Positions 35,701 to 44,956 of a stretch of DNA of 64,000 bases are shown here, in pieces (the stretch's first letter is position 1; each line of letters starts with the position of its first letter). The DNA lies in contig JACJYR010000001.1 of the NCBI GenBank assembly GCA_020636005.1, positions 2,856,501 to 2,920,500 on the forward strand, given 5' to 3'. The notes under the pieces were generated by a model. That model searched no databases. It was not told the DNA's origin and was given only the letters and a program-made list of their open reading frames with translations. The position numbers and the translations under genes were made by a program. The DNA is from Lewinellaceae bacterium (lineage in GTDB: Bacteria > Bacteroidota > Bacteroidia > Chitinophagales > Saprospiraceae).

Positions 35701-37969
35701 AACCATCCTGATCGATCACGACGAGGAAATATTCCCCTTCTAATCCATTCTCCGGCTAAGGCAGGATTGCGACACTGTTCCAGTAAACGATTGGAGCCAA
35801 CTTGATTGCTTCTAAACCATTCTCCGGCTAAGGCAGGATTGCGACCCCCGTCCCGGTGGCTTCTGATTAGAACACTAACTCTTCTAAACCATTCTCCGGC
35901 TAAGGCAGGATTGCGACATGTTCAATTTCGCACGGAAAAACGTGGTTCACGAACTTCTAAACCATTCTCCGGCTAAGGCAGGATTGCGACTTAGGAAATA
36001 GACCTTTAATTTTGTATTGAATACTTCTAAACCATTCTCCGGCTAAGGCAGGATTGCGACTGATTTCAAACCTCCATTGACGGCCAATCCGATCTTCTAA
36101 ACCATTCTCCGGCTAAGGCAGGATTGCGACTGATCAAATTTCTTTTCTTCCATTTATTTCTTTGTTTTCTTCTAAACCATTCTCCGGCTAAGGCAGGATT
36201 GCGACGTATTCAACATCCTCATAAGCATCCAAGGTGGCCCAGCTTCTAAACCATTCTCCGGCTAAGGCAGGATTGCGACCTGCTGCCAATTCCTCATTGG
36301 GCTTGAAATAGGTAGCTTCTAAACCATTCTCCGGCTAAGGCAGGATTGCGACCCGCTTTTTGTAAAACTCAAACCCATCTGGAACGAGCTTCTAAACCAT
36401 TCTCCGGCTAAGGCAGGATTGCGACGGCGGCGAAGTTGGTTTGCAAGTACCATCGCTTTTGCTTCTAAACCATTCTCCGGCTAAGGCAGGATTGCGACTA
36501 AGCATCAATAGTTGTGGGCGCCCGCTTCACCCAGCCTTCTAAACCATTCTCCGGCTAAGGCAGGATTGCGACGCACAGATACGGTACCATGCCAGCCTTT
36601 TTTTCCGTCACTTCTAAACCATTCTCCGGCTAAGGCAGGATTGCGACACATAGCAGTAGTAGTTTGGTAAGGAATAGAACAATACTTCTAAACCATTCTC
36701 CGGCTAAGGCAGGATTGCGACAGTTGTGGGCTTGTCAGCCCGGTTAACAATATTGTTCTTCTAAACCATTCTCCGGCTAAGGCAGGATTGCGACCTATAA
36801 ACTTTGTTCTCGATTTCAACCAAAGAAAGTTTACTTCTAAACCATTCTCCGGCTAAGGCAGGATTGCGACTGGCGAACTCTGCATTGTAGGCAGCGTCCA
36901 GACTAAGCCTTCTAAACCATTCTCCGGCTAAGGCAGGATTGCGACCGGTAATGATGCCATTGTATTAAGTTTTTATGGTTGCTTCTAAACCATTCTCCGG
37001 CTAAGGCAGGATTGCGACAGAATTTGTTGTCTTTATTCATGTCAAATAGTGTGTTACTTCTAAACCATTCTCCGGCTAAGGCAGGATTGCGACTGGTAGG
37101 AACGCCTTCGACGTCCCTTTCATACGTGCTTCTAAACCATTCTCCGGCTAAGGCAGGATTGCGACTACTAACCAAAAGCGATTTTGGGATCGTTTTACTT
37201 TACTTCTAAACCATTCTCCGGCTAAGGCAGGATTGCGACTAAGGGGGATTTTTGAGGTGCGAACGGGATCGAACCGCTTCTAAACCATTCTCCGGCTAAG
37301 GCAGGATTGCGACGCTTGAAAAAATGCTTTAAACATCATGTCTTAAAAGCTTCTAAACCATTCTCCGGCTAAGGCAGGATTGCGACTTCCAGGGACCGCA
37401 GGTACTCATGTTTTTGCTCTGCTTCTAAACCATTCTCCGGCTAAGGCAGGATTGCGACATTTGTACTTTGTTACCATCTATTACAGTAGCTGCGCTTCTA
37501 AACCATTCTCCGGCTAAGGCAGGATTGCGACTGTTGAGGATTTATTTTTTATCCCAACCTGTTCCGTCTTCTAAACCATTCTCCGGCTAAGGCAGGATTG
37601 CGACCGTTTTTTATGTTGAGGATGCCGGAGGAAGCCAGGCCTTCTAAACCATTCTCCGGCTAAGGCAGGATTGCGACAATTGGAAAAACCCACGCCTGTC
37701 GTACAAGTAGGAAACTTCTAAACCATTCTCCGGCTAAGGCAGGATTGCGACTTTCATATTATGACAGTTTCAGGGCCATCTATTTTCCTTCTAAACCATT
37801 CTCCGGCTAAGGCAGGATTGCGACCCAGCACTAACCTCGTGCCCGAGCTTGTCGCCCAGCTTCTAAACCATTCTCCGGCTAAGGCAGGATTGCGACAAAG
37901 CAACCTTACGGGGTTACCACTGTCGCTGTTGACTTCTAAACTATTCTCCGGCAAAGGCAGGAAGAACCA
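29726..37969 (+). CRISPR. Type III-A CRISPR array, about 113 repeats, mosaic repeat types
   Basis: Repeats are 37 bp with spacers of 33-39 bp (mean about 36). By hand count there are about 113 repeats and 112 spacers. Type A starts CTTCTAATCCCTTCTTCGGC and ends GCAGAATTGCGAC. Type B starts CTTCTAAACCATTCTCCGGC and ends GCAGGATTGCGAC. Type C is B with T at position 8 (35225 to about 35773, 8 repeats). The order is A, hybrid at 32206, B, hybrid at 33017, A, hybrid at 34713, B, C, B. The last repeat (37933-37969) is degenerate at its 3' end, marking the old end. The plus-strand handle would be ATTGCGAC. Transcription is probably left to right, and several spacers read antisense to gene starts in that direction. 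Confidence 0.97.
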
Positions 37970-38161
37970 AGATAATTCGGATGAAAAAGGATACATGGGA
38001 CGGGGTGCGGCACGAAGCAGGGATATCGGAGGAGGGCAAGGCCCCATCCAAATCATCCTTGCAAATCCGAAACATCTTGGTTCAAATTATTACCTTTATA
38101 GCCGCCCATTCACCCAAATCGGGAAACAATACTTTCAAAAACATTTCAAAATCTTGTAACC

Positions 38162-38671
38162 ATGCAGAAGGGAGATCTGACCTACCGAATAAATGGGTGC
38201 GCCATGGAAGTGCATAACCACGCCCACCGGGGCCATATGGAATATATTTATTGCCGGGCTTTGGCCATCGAATTAAATATGGCAGGGATTAAATTTGAAC
38301 GGGAAGTTTGGCTCCCTATACATTACAAGAAATGGCGTATCGGGCACCGGCGCTGCGACTTTTTGGTAGAAAATAAAGTCGTAATTGAAGTAAAAGCAGT
38401 GGGCAAATTGGAAAATGAACATATTTCCCAAGCTATAGACACAGTGGAAGCATGGAATTATGCAGATGGCCTTTTATTAAATTTTGGAGGGCCAAAATTA
38501 GAGTACAAGCATATTTTTAACAATAAAGTGAAACCTGAATCTGAGTTTGAAGACGCCCCGCCTGATTTGGTTGGGGAACTTGCTGACGACCTGTTCTCAT
38601 CCCGTCATTATATGCCGGCCTGGCTGGTAGAAAAAATGCAGCACGACAGGGTAAAAAAGAAAGTAAAATAG
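38162..38671 (+). CDS. GxxExxY family protein (PD-(D/E)XK fold)
   Basis: The 169-residue protein has the GHMEYIYCRAL motif (GxxExxY) and the nuclease-like core RCDFLVENKVVIEVKAV, with Asp and ExK residues of a PD-(D/E)XK site. The family is common in Bacteroidota genomes and its biological role is not established. It stands 192 bp beyond the last CRISPR repeat, on the same strand as the array, with no other gene nearby. Whether it belongs to the CRISPR system is unknown. An extra tail of about 45 residues (ESEFEDAPPDLVGELADDLF) is unusual for the family. Confidence 0.8.
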   Translation: MQKGDLTYRINGCAMEVHNHAHRGHMEYIYCRALAIELNMAGIKFEREVWLPIHYKKWRIGHRRCDFLVENKVVIEVKAVGKLENEHISQAIDTVEAWNYADGLLLNFGGPKLEYKHIFNNKVKPESEFEDAPPDLVGELADDLFSSRHYMPAWLVEKMQHDRVKKKVK

Positions 38672-38694
38672 CTTGTGAATATCAACCAAGTAAA

Positions 38695-38759
38695 TTGTTT
38701 ATAGATAAATGTCATTGAAAGTCATCGGTCAATGGGGGTCATTGGTCATTGAAAATCAG
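38695..38759 (+). repeat. Dispersed intergenic repeat, inverted copy at 57775-57836
   Basis: The segment from TTGTTTATAGA to TTGAAAATCAG matches the reverse complement of 57775-57836 over most of its length with small differences (GTCATT.AAAGTCA..GGTCA shared). Both copies are in large intergenic gaps. Nothing else is recognised in this one. Confidence 0.6.
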
Positions 38760-38920
38760 CAATTTGTAAAAGCATCGTTATTAAATTTCAATGCGATCAT
38801 CTATAAAACACTACCATCCAACATACCTTAATCTGCCAAACCAGGTTTTCCCGAATTTCGGGACAGGTAGTGCGTAAACTATTGGCTTTTTGCCTCTGGC
38901 TGTTGGTGAAAAGCCAATAG

Positions 38921-39065
38921 CCAATGATGCGAATAACGGGTTCACCTTTTAAGTTCGTTGATTTTCAGGAGGTTAGATCATAGTGATTTTCAAAATCACC
39001 ATGATCTCGTTTTTCAAACGACTGAAAATGTGGCAATTAATTTAACCCGTTATCCGCATCAATGG
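38921..39065. repeat. 145-bp nested inverted repeat upstream of uvrA
   Basis: The outer arms 38921-38942 and 39044-39065 match at 20 of 22 positions (core AATAACGGGTT/AACCCGTTAT). A 16-bp inner hairpin is at 38975-39007, and a further pair GATTTTCAG/CTGAAAAT lies between. It looks like a MITE or large REP element. The rest of the 586-bp gap from 38672 to 39257 holds only the dispersed repeat at 38695 and a hairpin at 38881-38918. Confidence 0.65.
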
Positions 39066-39257
39066 CCAAAAGCAAACAGCGAGAAGTATATATCCAGCTT
39101 CGAAGCATCGCTTGCGCAAAATGTGCCCGGTATCGACATCGCCCCCATTGGTCAAAAATCCACTACCTTCGCACCCTTACCCAGCTACATTCTTTTAAAC
39201 CATCCTCCGCCCCAACCGTTCAGCGGAAGAAAAATTCGCAAAAGGAGCAAGCACACC

Positions 39258-42158
39258 ATGGCAAAAAAATCGCAAAACGGCCTTTCGTCCGCCGTTTCCG
39301 GATCGGTTCGGAAGCTTCCGTCCACCGAAAATGAAGAAATGATCGAGGTAATCGGGGCACGGGAGCACAACCTCAAGGACATCAGCGTCCGCATCCCCCG
39401 CAACAAGATGGTCGTCATCACGGGCATCAGCGGCAGCGGCAAGTCGTCGCTGGCGTTCGATACCATCTACGCAGAAGGGCAGCGCCGCTACATGGAGACC
39501 TTCAACGCCTACGCCCGCCAGTTTTTGGGTGAAATGGAGCGGCCCGATGTGGAGCAGATTACCGGCCTCAGCCCCGTCATTTCCATTGAGCAGAAAACGA
39601 CCGGCAGGAACCCCCGCTCTACCGTCGGCACCATCACGGAAGTGTACGACTTCATGCGCCTGCTGTTTGCCCGCATTGGCGAAGCCTACTCCTATGTGAC
39701 GGGTAAAAAGATGGTGCGCTACAACGAAGACCAGATGATGGAGCAGATCATGGGGCAGTTTGACCAAAAAAAGGTGCTGTTGCTCGCCCCGCTGATCCGG
39801 GGGCGAAAGGGCCATTACCGGGAGTTGTTTGACCAAATGCGCAAGCAGGGCTACACCAAAATGCGGGTGGACGGCGAGGTGCTGGATATCAAGCCCGACA
39901 TGCAGCTCGACCGCTACAAGGTCCACGACATCGAACTGGTGGTGGACAAACTGACCGTCTCCAAAGAACGCCACGACCGCATCGTCACTTCCATGCAAAC
40001 GGCGCTCAAAATGGGCAACGGCCTGATCATGATCCTCGACCTGGACGCCCCTTTGGGAGCCGGGGGTGTCAAGGCACTGAGCAAACACCTGATGGATGCC
40101 GACTCTGATCTGAGCTACGAAGAACCATCGCCAAATGCCTTTTCTTTCAACTCCCCCTATGGCTACTGCCCCACCTGCAAGGGCATCGGCGAAATCAACG
40201 CCGTGGACATGGACAAGGTGATCCCCGACCCCGGCAAGAGCATCAACGACGAAGGCATCGCCCCATTCGGGGAGGTGCGGGACACGATGACCTTTAAGCA
40301 ATTGCAGGCCATTGCCAAAAAATACAAGTTCACCTTTTCCACCCCCGTCAAAGACATACCCGAAGCGGCACTCAACATCATCCTGCACGGCGGCAGCGAA
40401 TCGGCCAAATCCAATGTCAGCAGCGCACAGAGCGAATATGTGTACGACCTCGCCACCGAGGGCCTGGTCAACATGCTCAAGCGCTGGTACGAGGATACCA
40501 CCAGCGAGAAAATCCGCCAGTGGGCCGAGGATTTTATGACCGTGGACACCTGCCCCGATTGCCAGGGCCAGCGGCTGCGCAGGGAGAGCCTCCATTTTAA
40601 AATACACGAAAAAAACATCGCCGAACTGGCCGACATGGACCTGGGGGCGCTCCAGGCCTGGATGGATGATTTGGAGGGCCACCTCACCGAGCGGCAGTTG
40701 ACCATCGGGCGGGATGTGCTGAAGGAAATCCGCCTGCGCCTTGGCTTCCTGATGCGGGTGGGGCTGGACTACCTGACGCTGAACCGCACTGCCCGCACCC
40801 TTTCCGGCGGCGAGAGCCAGCGCATCCGCCTCGCCACCCAGATTGGCTCGCAACTGACGGGCATCACCTACATCCTCGACGAACCCAGCATCGGCCTGCA
40901 CCAGCGGGACAACCACCGCCTCATCGAAGCCCTGAAAGAACTCGCCGAAATCGGCAACACCGTCCTCGTGGTGGAGCACGACAAGGACATCATGCTGGCC
41001 GCCGACTACCTCATCGACCTGGGGCCGGGCGCCGGCAAACACGGTGGCGAACTCGTCGGCGAGGGCGTTCCCGAAACCTTCATCGACCGGACGACGCTCA
41101 CCGCCGACTACCTGAATGGCCGCAAGAAAATCGAAGTGCCCAAAAAGCGGCGAAAGGGCAACGGCAAAACCCTCGAACTGCTCAACAACGCCGGCCACAA
41201 CCTGAAAAACGTGGACCTGAAAATACCGCTCGGCACCTTCACCTGCATCACGGGTGTGAGCGGCAGCGGGAAAAGTTCGCTCATCAACGAGACGCTCTAT
41301 CCCATCCTGCGGCAGCATTTTTACAAAAGCCTCCAGCGGCCATTGCCTTACAGTGAAATAAAAGGGCTGGAGCATCTGGACAAGGTGATCGAGATCGACC
41401 AGTCGCCCATTGGCCGTACGCCCCGCTCCAATCCCGCTACCTATACCAATGTTTTCACGGAAATCCGCAACCTTTTCTCCAACCTGCCAGAGGCCAAAAT
41501 CAGGGGCTACAAGGCGGGCCGTTTTTCCTTCAACGTAAAGGGCGGGCGCTGCGAAACCTGCCAGGGCAGCGGCCAGCGGGTCATCGAAATGAACTTCCTG
41601 CCCGATGTATATGTGGAGTGCGAAACCTGCCTGGGCCGCCGCTACAACCGGGAAACGCTGGAGGTTTTATACAAAGGCAAAAGCATCAACGACGTGCTGA
41701 ACATGACGGTGGAAGAGGCTACCACATTCTTCGAGCCGGTGCCGAAAATTTTCCGCAAGCTCAAAACGCTGAACGACGTCGGCCTCGGCTATATCACCCT
41801 CGGGCAGCAGGCCACCACCCTCAGCGGCGGCGAGGCCCAGCGGGTAAAACTCTCCGAAGAACTCTCCAAAAGGGACACCGGCAACACCATGTACATCCTC
41901 GACGAACCGACGACCGGCCTCCATTTCGAGGACATCCGCCACCTGCTGCGGGTGTTGAACAAACTGGCCGACAAGGGCAACACCGTCCTCGTCATTGAGC
42001 ACAACCTGGATATTGTTAAAACGGCGGATTGGATTATTGATCTGGGGCCGGAAGGGGGCCACCGTGGCGGGCGCATCGTTTGCGAAGGGACGCCGGAGGA
42101 GGTGGCAAAGGTGAAGGAGAGTTATACCGGTGCGTTTTTGAAGGAAGAACTGAAATAG
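39258..42158 (+). CDS. uvrA: Excinuclease ABC subunit A (UvrA)
   Basis: DNA damage sensor of nucleotide excision repair, a tandem ABC ATPase. Walker A boxes are at GISGSGKSSLAFDT and GVSGSGKSSLINET. Signature LSGGESQRIRLA and LSGGEAQRVKLS are both present, and zinc motifs CPTCKG, CPDCQG and CETCQGSG/CETCLG are visible. The start at 39258 follows AAAGGAG (39241-39247) and yields about 966 residues, normal for UvrA. The frame is open further upstream, but that part is coded by an inverted repeat and is not UvrA-like. Confidence 0.97.
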   Translation: MAKKSQNGLSSAVSGSVRKLPSTENEEMIEVIGAREHNLKDISVRIPRNKMVVITGISGSGKSSLAFDTIYAEGQRRYMETFNAYARQFLGEMERPDVEQITGLSPVISIEQKTTGRNPRSTVGTITEVYDFMRLLFARIGEAYSYVTGKKMVRYNEDQMMEQIMGQFDQKKVLLLAPLIRGRKGHYRELFDQMRKQGYTKMRVDGEVLDIKPDMQLDRYKVHDIELVVDKLTVSKERHDRIVTSMQTALKMGNGLIMILDLDAPLGAGGVKALSKHLMDADSDLSYEEPSPNAFSFNSPYGYCPTCKGIGEINAVDMDKVIPDPGKSINDEGIAPFGEVRDTMTFKQLQAIAKKYKFTFSTPVKDIPEAALNIILHGGSESAKSNVSSAQSEYVYDLATEGLVNMLKRWYEDTTSEKIRQWAEDFMTVDTCPDCQGQRLRRESLHFKIHEKNIAELADMDLGALQAWMDDLEGHLTERQLTIGRDVLKEIRLRLGFLMRVGLDYLTLNRTARTLSGGESQRIRLATQIGSQLTGITYILDEPSIGLHQRDNHRLIEALKELAEIGNTVLVVEHDKDIMLAADYLIDLGPGAGKHGGELVGEGVPETFIDRTTLTADYLNGRKKIEVPKKRRKGNGKTLELLNNAGHNLKNVDLKIPLGTFTCITGVSGSGKSSLINETLYPILRQHFYKSLQRPLPYSEIKGLEHLDKVIEIDQSPIGRTPRSNPATYTNVFTEIRNLFSNLPEAKIRGYKAGRFSFNVKGGRCETCQGSGQRVIEMNFLPDVYVECETCLGRRYNRETLEVLYKGKSINDVLNMTVEEATTFFEPVPKIFRKLKTLNDVGLGYITLGQQATTLSGGEAQRVKLSEELSKRDTGNTMYILDEPTTGLHFEDIRHLLRVLNKLADKGNTVLVIEHNLDIVKTADWIIDLGPEGGHRGGRIVCEGTPEEVAKVKESYTGAFLKEELK

Positions 42159-42209
42159 GGTCTCTTTTGTCGTGAATCTTTGATTTTAAACATCTACTCA
42201 ATTTCCAGC

Positions 42210-43127
42210 ATGCTTAAAACCATCCTCCTCCTCATTCTCGGGTTCATTGTATTGCCGCTGGTTGCCTATAACTACGATGCCCCTTTGTCCCCCGAACAGA
42301 AAGACATGCTGCATACCGCCCTGTACATCCTGTGCGGGGTGGCCATTGCGTGTTTCATCGTCAGCGAACTGACCCGCAACTACAGCCAGGTGGATAAGCT
42401 CTGGAGCATCATGCCCATCGTCTATACCTGGTACTTCGCCTGGGCAGCGGCGTGGGACAGCCGGCTGGTGGTGATGGCAGTTTTGGCGACTGCCTGGGGC
42501 CTGCGGCTCTCGTACAATTTTTGGCGGCGGGGCGGCTACCAGTGGCCTCCCTGGGCGGGCGAGGAAGACTACCGGTGGGGCGTGCTGCAGAAAATGCCGC
42601 TGCTTCAGGGCCGCCTGCGCTGGGGCCTTTTCAACCTGTTTTTCATTTCCTTTTACCAACAGGGGCTCATCCTGCTCTTCACGCTGCCTGCCGTGGTGGC
42701 CTGGAACGGCGGTGGCCAGCCGCTCAACTGGCTGGACTACCTGGCCGCTGCCGGGATGCTCGCCCTGATAGTCATCGAGACCATCGCCGACCAGCAGCAA
42801 TACGATTTTCAAACGGAAAAATACCGCCGGAAAGCGGCTGGGGAACCACTGACCGAAGCACAGCAAAAAGGCTTTTGTACAACCGGCCTGTGGGCCAGGG
42901 TGCGCCACCCCAACTATGCCGCCGAACAGGGCATCTGGCTGGCGTTTTACCTCTTCAGCGCAGCGGCCACGGGGCGGTGGCTCAACGGCTCGCTGGTGGG
43001 CGCTGTGCTGCTCCTGCTGCTCTTCCAGGGCAGTTCCGATTTTAGTGAAAAACTTTCGGCGGAAAAGTACCCGGCCTATGCGGAGTACCAACGGAAGGTG
43101 GGCCGGTTTTTACCAAAGTTTTGGTGA
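42210..43127 (+). CDS. DUF1295 membrane protein (steroid 5-alpha-reductase-like)
   Basis: Integral membrane protein with about seven hydrophobic segments. The C-terminal motif GLWARVRHPNYAAEQGIWLAFYLFS is the DUF1295/isoprenylcysteine methyltransferase-like signature, where the RHPNY loop binds the cofactor. WSIMPIVYTWYFAWAA and RLSYNFWRRGGYQWPPW are further family blocks. 305 residues from 42210; the first ATG at 42180 adds ten residues before the hydrophobic start. The substrate is unknown. It follows uvrA by 51 bp, possibly cotranscribed, without functional link. Confidence 0.82.
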   Translation: MLKTILLLILGFIVLPLVAYNYDAPLSPEQKDMLHTALYILCGVAIACFIVSELTRNYSQVDKLWSIMPIVYTWYFAWAAAWDSRLVVMAVLATAWGLRLSYNFWRRGGYQWPPWAGEEDYRWGVLQKMPLLQGRLRWGLFNLFFISFYQQGLILLFTLPAVVAWNGGGQPLNWLDYLAAAGMLALIVIETIADQQQYDFQTEKYRRKAAGEPLTEAQQKGFCTTGLWARVRHPNYAAEQGIWLAFYLFSAAATGRWLNGSLVGAVLLLLLFQGSSDFSEKLSAEKYPAYAEYQRKVGRFLPKFW

Positions 43128-43301
43128 AAAGGTTGGTTCTGTTCAAAAAGACACCATCGTTGGTTCCAAATAAAGACAGGCGTGTCCCCTTACGCCCAAA
43201 AATCCTTCTGCCGCCCGGCAGGTTCGCCAAAGTTGTATCCGTCCCCTCCCGTGCCCTTTGGGTAGCCTGCTATCGGGCTATGATTTGAGTGTTGACGCAA
43301 C

Positions 43302-43309
43302 TATTTTTG
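43302..43309 (+). promoter_or_regulatory. Candidate -7 box for the ammonium transporter gene
   Basis: TATTTTTG, an exact TAnnTTTG match, about 110 bp before the start at 43419. TTG occurs upstream but not at the ideal 19-bp distance. Confidence 0.35.
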
Positions 43310-43418
43310 CCCATCCAAATAAGCCCTGCCCGGCCAACTGATTCCAAATTTTTATCAAATCCTAATCAAACAGGCAAACTGTGCCGCCTTGCACATTTGC
43401 CTTAAAACAATTTGGACG

Positions 43419-44798
43419 ATGAAGACCCGGTGGATGCTCATTTTCTCCATTCTTACCCTGATAGCCCTGGCTGGGGGCTTTATTCCTGTTGAAAACACAG
43501 CGCCCGAAGGCGCAGCACCCATCAACCCGGCGGATACGGCCTGGATGCTCATGGCCGCCGGCCTCGTGCTGTTGATGACACCCGGCCTCTCCTTTTTCTA
43601 CGGTGGCATGGTCAATTTCAAAAGCGTGGTATCCACCATGCTGCAGAGTTTCATCTCGCTGGGCGTGGTGAGCTTCCTGTGGGTGCTGGTAGGGTTCAGC
43701 CTGGCCTTTGGCGACAGCATCGGCGGCATCATTGGCAACCCGGCCACGTTTTTCATGTTCCGCAACGTTGGCCTCTCCACCCATCCCGACCTCGCCCCCA
43801 CCATCCCCCTGCTGCTGTTTGCTTTGTTCCAACTGAAATTTGCCATCATCACCCCGGCACTCATCACGGGCAGCTTCGCCGAGCGGGTGCGCTTCACGGG
43901 CTACCTGCTTTTCATCGTGCTGTTCTCCCTGCTCATTTACACGCCGCTGGCCCACTGGACCTGGCACCCGCAGGGCTTCCTGCGCCAATGGGGCGTACTG
44001 GATTTTGCGGGCGGCACGGTGGTACACATGTCGGCAGGCTTTGCCGCCATCGCTGCCGTCACGATGCTGGGAGGCCGGAAAAAGAGCGCCAACCATTCCT
44101 CCCCCGCCAACATTCCCTACGTCATCCTGGGCACCGGCCTGCTGTGGTTCGGCTGGTTCGGCTTCAATGCCGGCTCGGCACTGGGCGCCAACGAAGCGGC
44201 CACCCTGGCCTTTGCCACTACCAACATGGCCTCTGCTTCCGCCATGATGACCTGGGTATTTTTCGATGCCGTGCGGGGCAAAAAGATCACGGCCATGGGG
44301 GCCTGCATCGGTGCCGTGGTGGGCCTGGTGGCCATCACGCCGGCGGCGGGGTTCGTGACCGTGGGACAGAGTTTTTTCATCGGCTTCATCGCTGCGATTG
44401 CCTCCAACCTGGCCGTTTCGTTTTTTGGCAAAAAATCCATTGACGACACGCTGGACGTCTTCCCCTGCCACGGTGTTGGCGGCATTGTTGGCATGTTGTG
44501 TACCGGTATTTTCGCCTCCGGAGTGGGCTTGATTTATGGAAAAACGGAAACCTTCCTGTACCACCTGCTGGCGCTGGCCATCGTCGGCATCTTTTCCTTT
44601 GGCGGCTCTTTTTTATTGTTGAAACTGACCAACCTCATCATCCCGATGCGGGTGACGGAGGAGCAGGAACAAGAGGGTCTCGACATCAGCCAGCACGGCG
44701 AAAGCATGACCAGCCTTCGGGAGCGCGTGGACGAAATACTGAAAGGGGCTGCCTGGAAAAAAAATGGCGTGCCGAAAGAGCCGGTACCCATAGACTGA
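43419..44798 (+). CDS. amt: Ammonium transporter (Amt family)
   Basis: Channel-like ammonium transporter. From 43419 the protein reads MKTRWMLIFSILTLIALAGG, a probable signal sequence as in other Amt proteins, and then eleven hydrophobic segments. Family blocks include MLMAAGLVLLMTPGLSFFYGGMV, FAGGTVVHMSAGFAA (first pore His region), LWFGWFGFNAGSALGAN and DVFPCHGVGGIVGMLCTG (second pore His). 459 residues. No PII gene (glnB/glnK) is next to it, which is unusual, as the pair is normally linked. A short charged tail ends the protein. Confidence 0.95.
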   Translation: MKTRWMLIFSILTLIALAGGFIPVENTAPEGAAPINPADTAWMLMAAGLVLLMTPGLSFFYGGMVNFKSVVSTMLQSFISLGVVSFLWVLVGFSLAFGDSIGGIIGNPATFFMFRNVGLSTHPDLAPTIPLLLFALFQLKFAIITPALITGSFAERVRFTGYLLFIVLFSLLIYTPLAHWTWHPQGFLRQWGVLDFAGGTVVHMSAGFAAIAAVTMLGGRKKSANHSSPANIPYVILGTGLLWFGWFGFNAGSALGANEAATLAFATTNMASASAMMTWVFFDAVRGKKITAMGACIGAVVGLVAITPAAGFVTVGQSFFIGFIAAIASNLAVSFFGKKSIDDTLDVFPCHGVGGIVGMLCTGIFASGVGLIYGKTETFLYHLLALAIVGIFSFGGSFLLLKLTNLIIPMRVTEEQEQEGLDISQHGESMTSLRERVDEILKGAAWKKNGVPKEPVPID

Positions 44799-44892
44799 AC
44801 GCCGTAAGCTATATTTTAAACCACTTTAATTTTGCCATGTATGAAAACCTGCCGGTGCTTTCCGGGAGGTTTTCTGTTTTTCGGTTAAACCG

Positions 44893-44900
44893 CTACTTTT
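44893..44900 (+). promoter_or_regulatory. Candidate -7 box for the 2OG-oxygenase gene
   Basis: TACTTTTG, an exact TAnnTTTG match, 56 bp before the start codon at 44957. Confidence 0.4.
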
Positions 44901-44956
44901 GTCCAAACCTATCAGGCATCCGCCTCAACCGGATTTCATTAAAAAAATAAAACACC

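Noticed and set aside
36912..37175. Minus-strand frame with repeated SRNPALAGEWFRS
   Set aside because: Translation of type B repeats, not a protein.
29726..37969. Array transcribed right to left (complement repeat ending GGGATTAGAAG)
   Set aside because: Possible from the near-symmetric repeat, but cas1 and leader position, the degenerate right-end repeat, the ATTGCGAC handle and antisense-to-mRNA spacers favour left to right.
39195..41375. 726-codon minus-strand open frame over uvrA
   Set aside because: Mirror of the uvrA coding sequence; composition (His, Val, Gln-rich) typical of antisense frames.
43362..44564. 400-codon minus-strand open frame over amt
   Set aside because: Antisense shadow of the ammonium transporter, rich in His, Gly and Gln.
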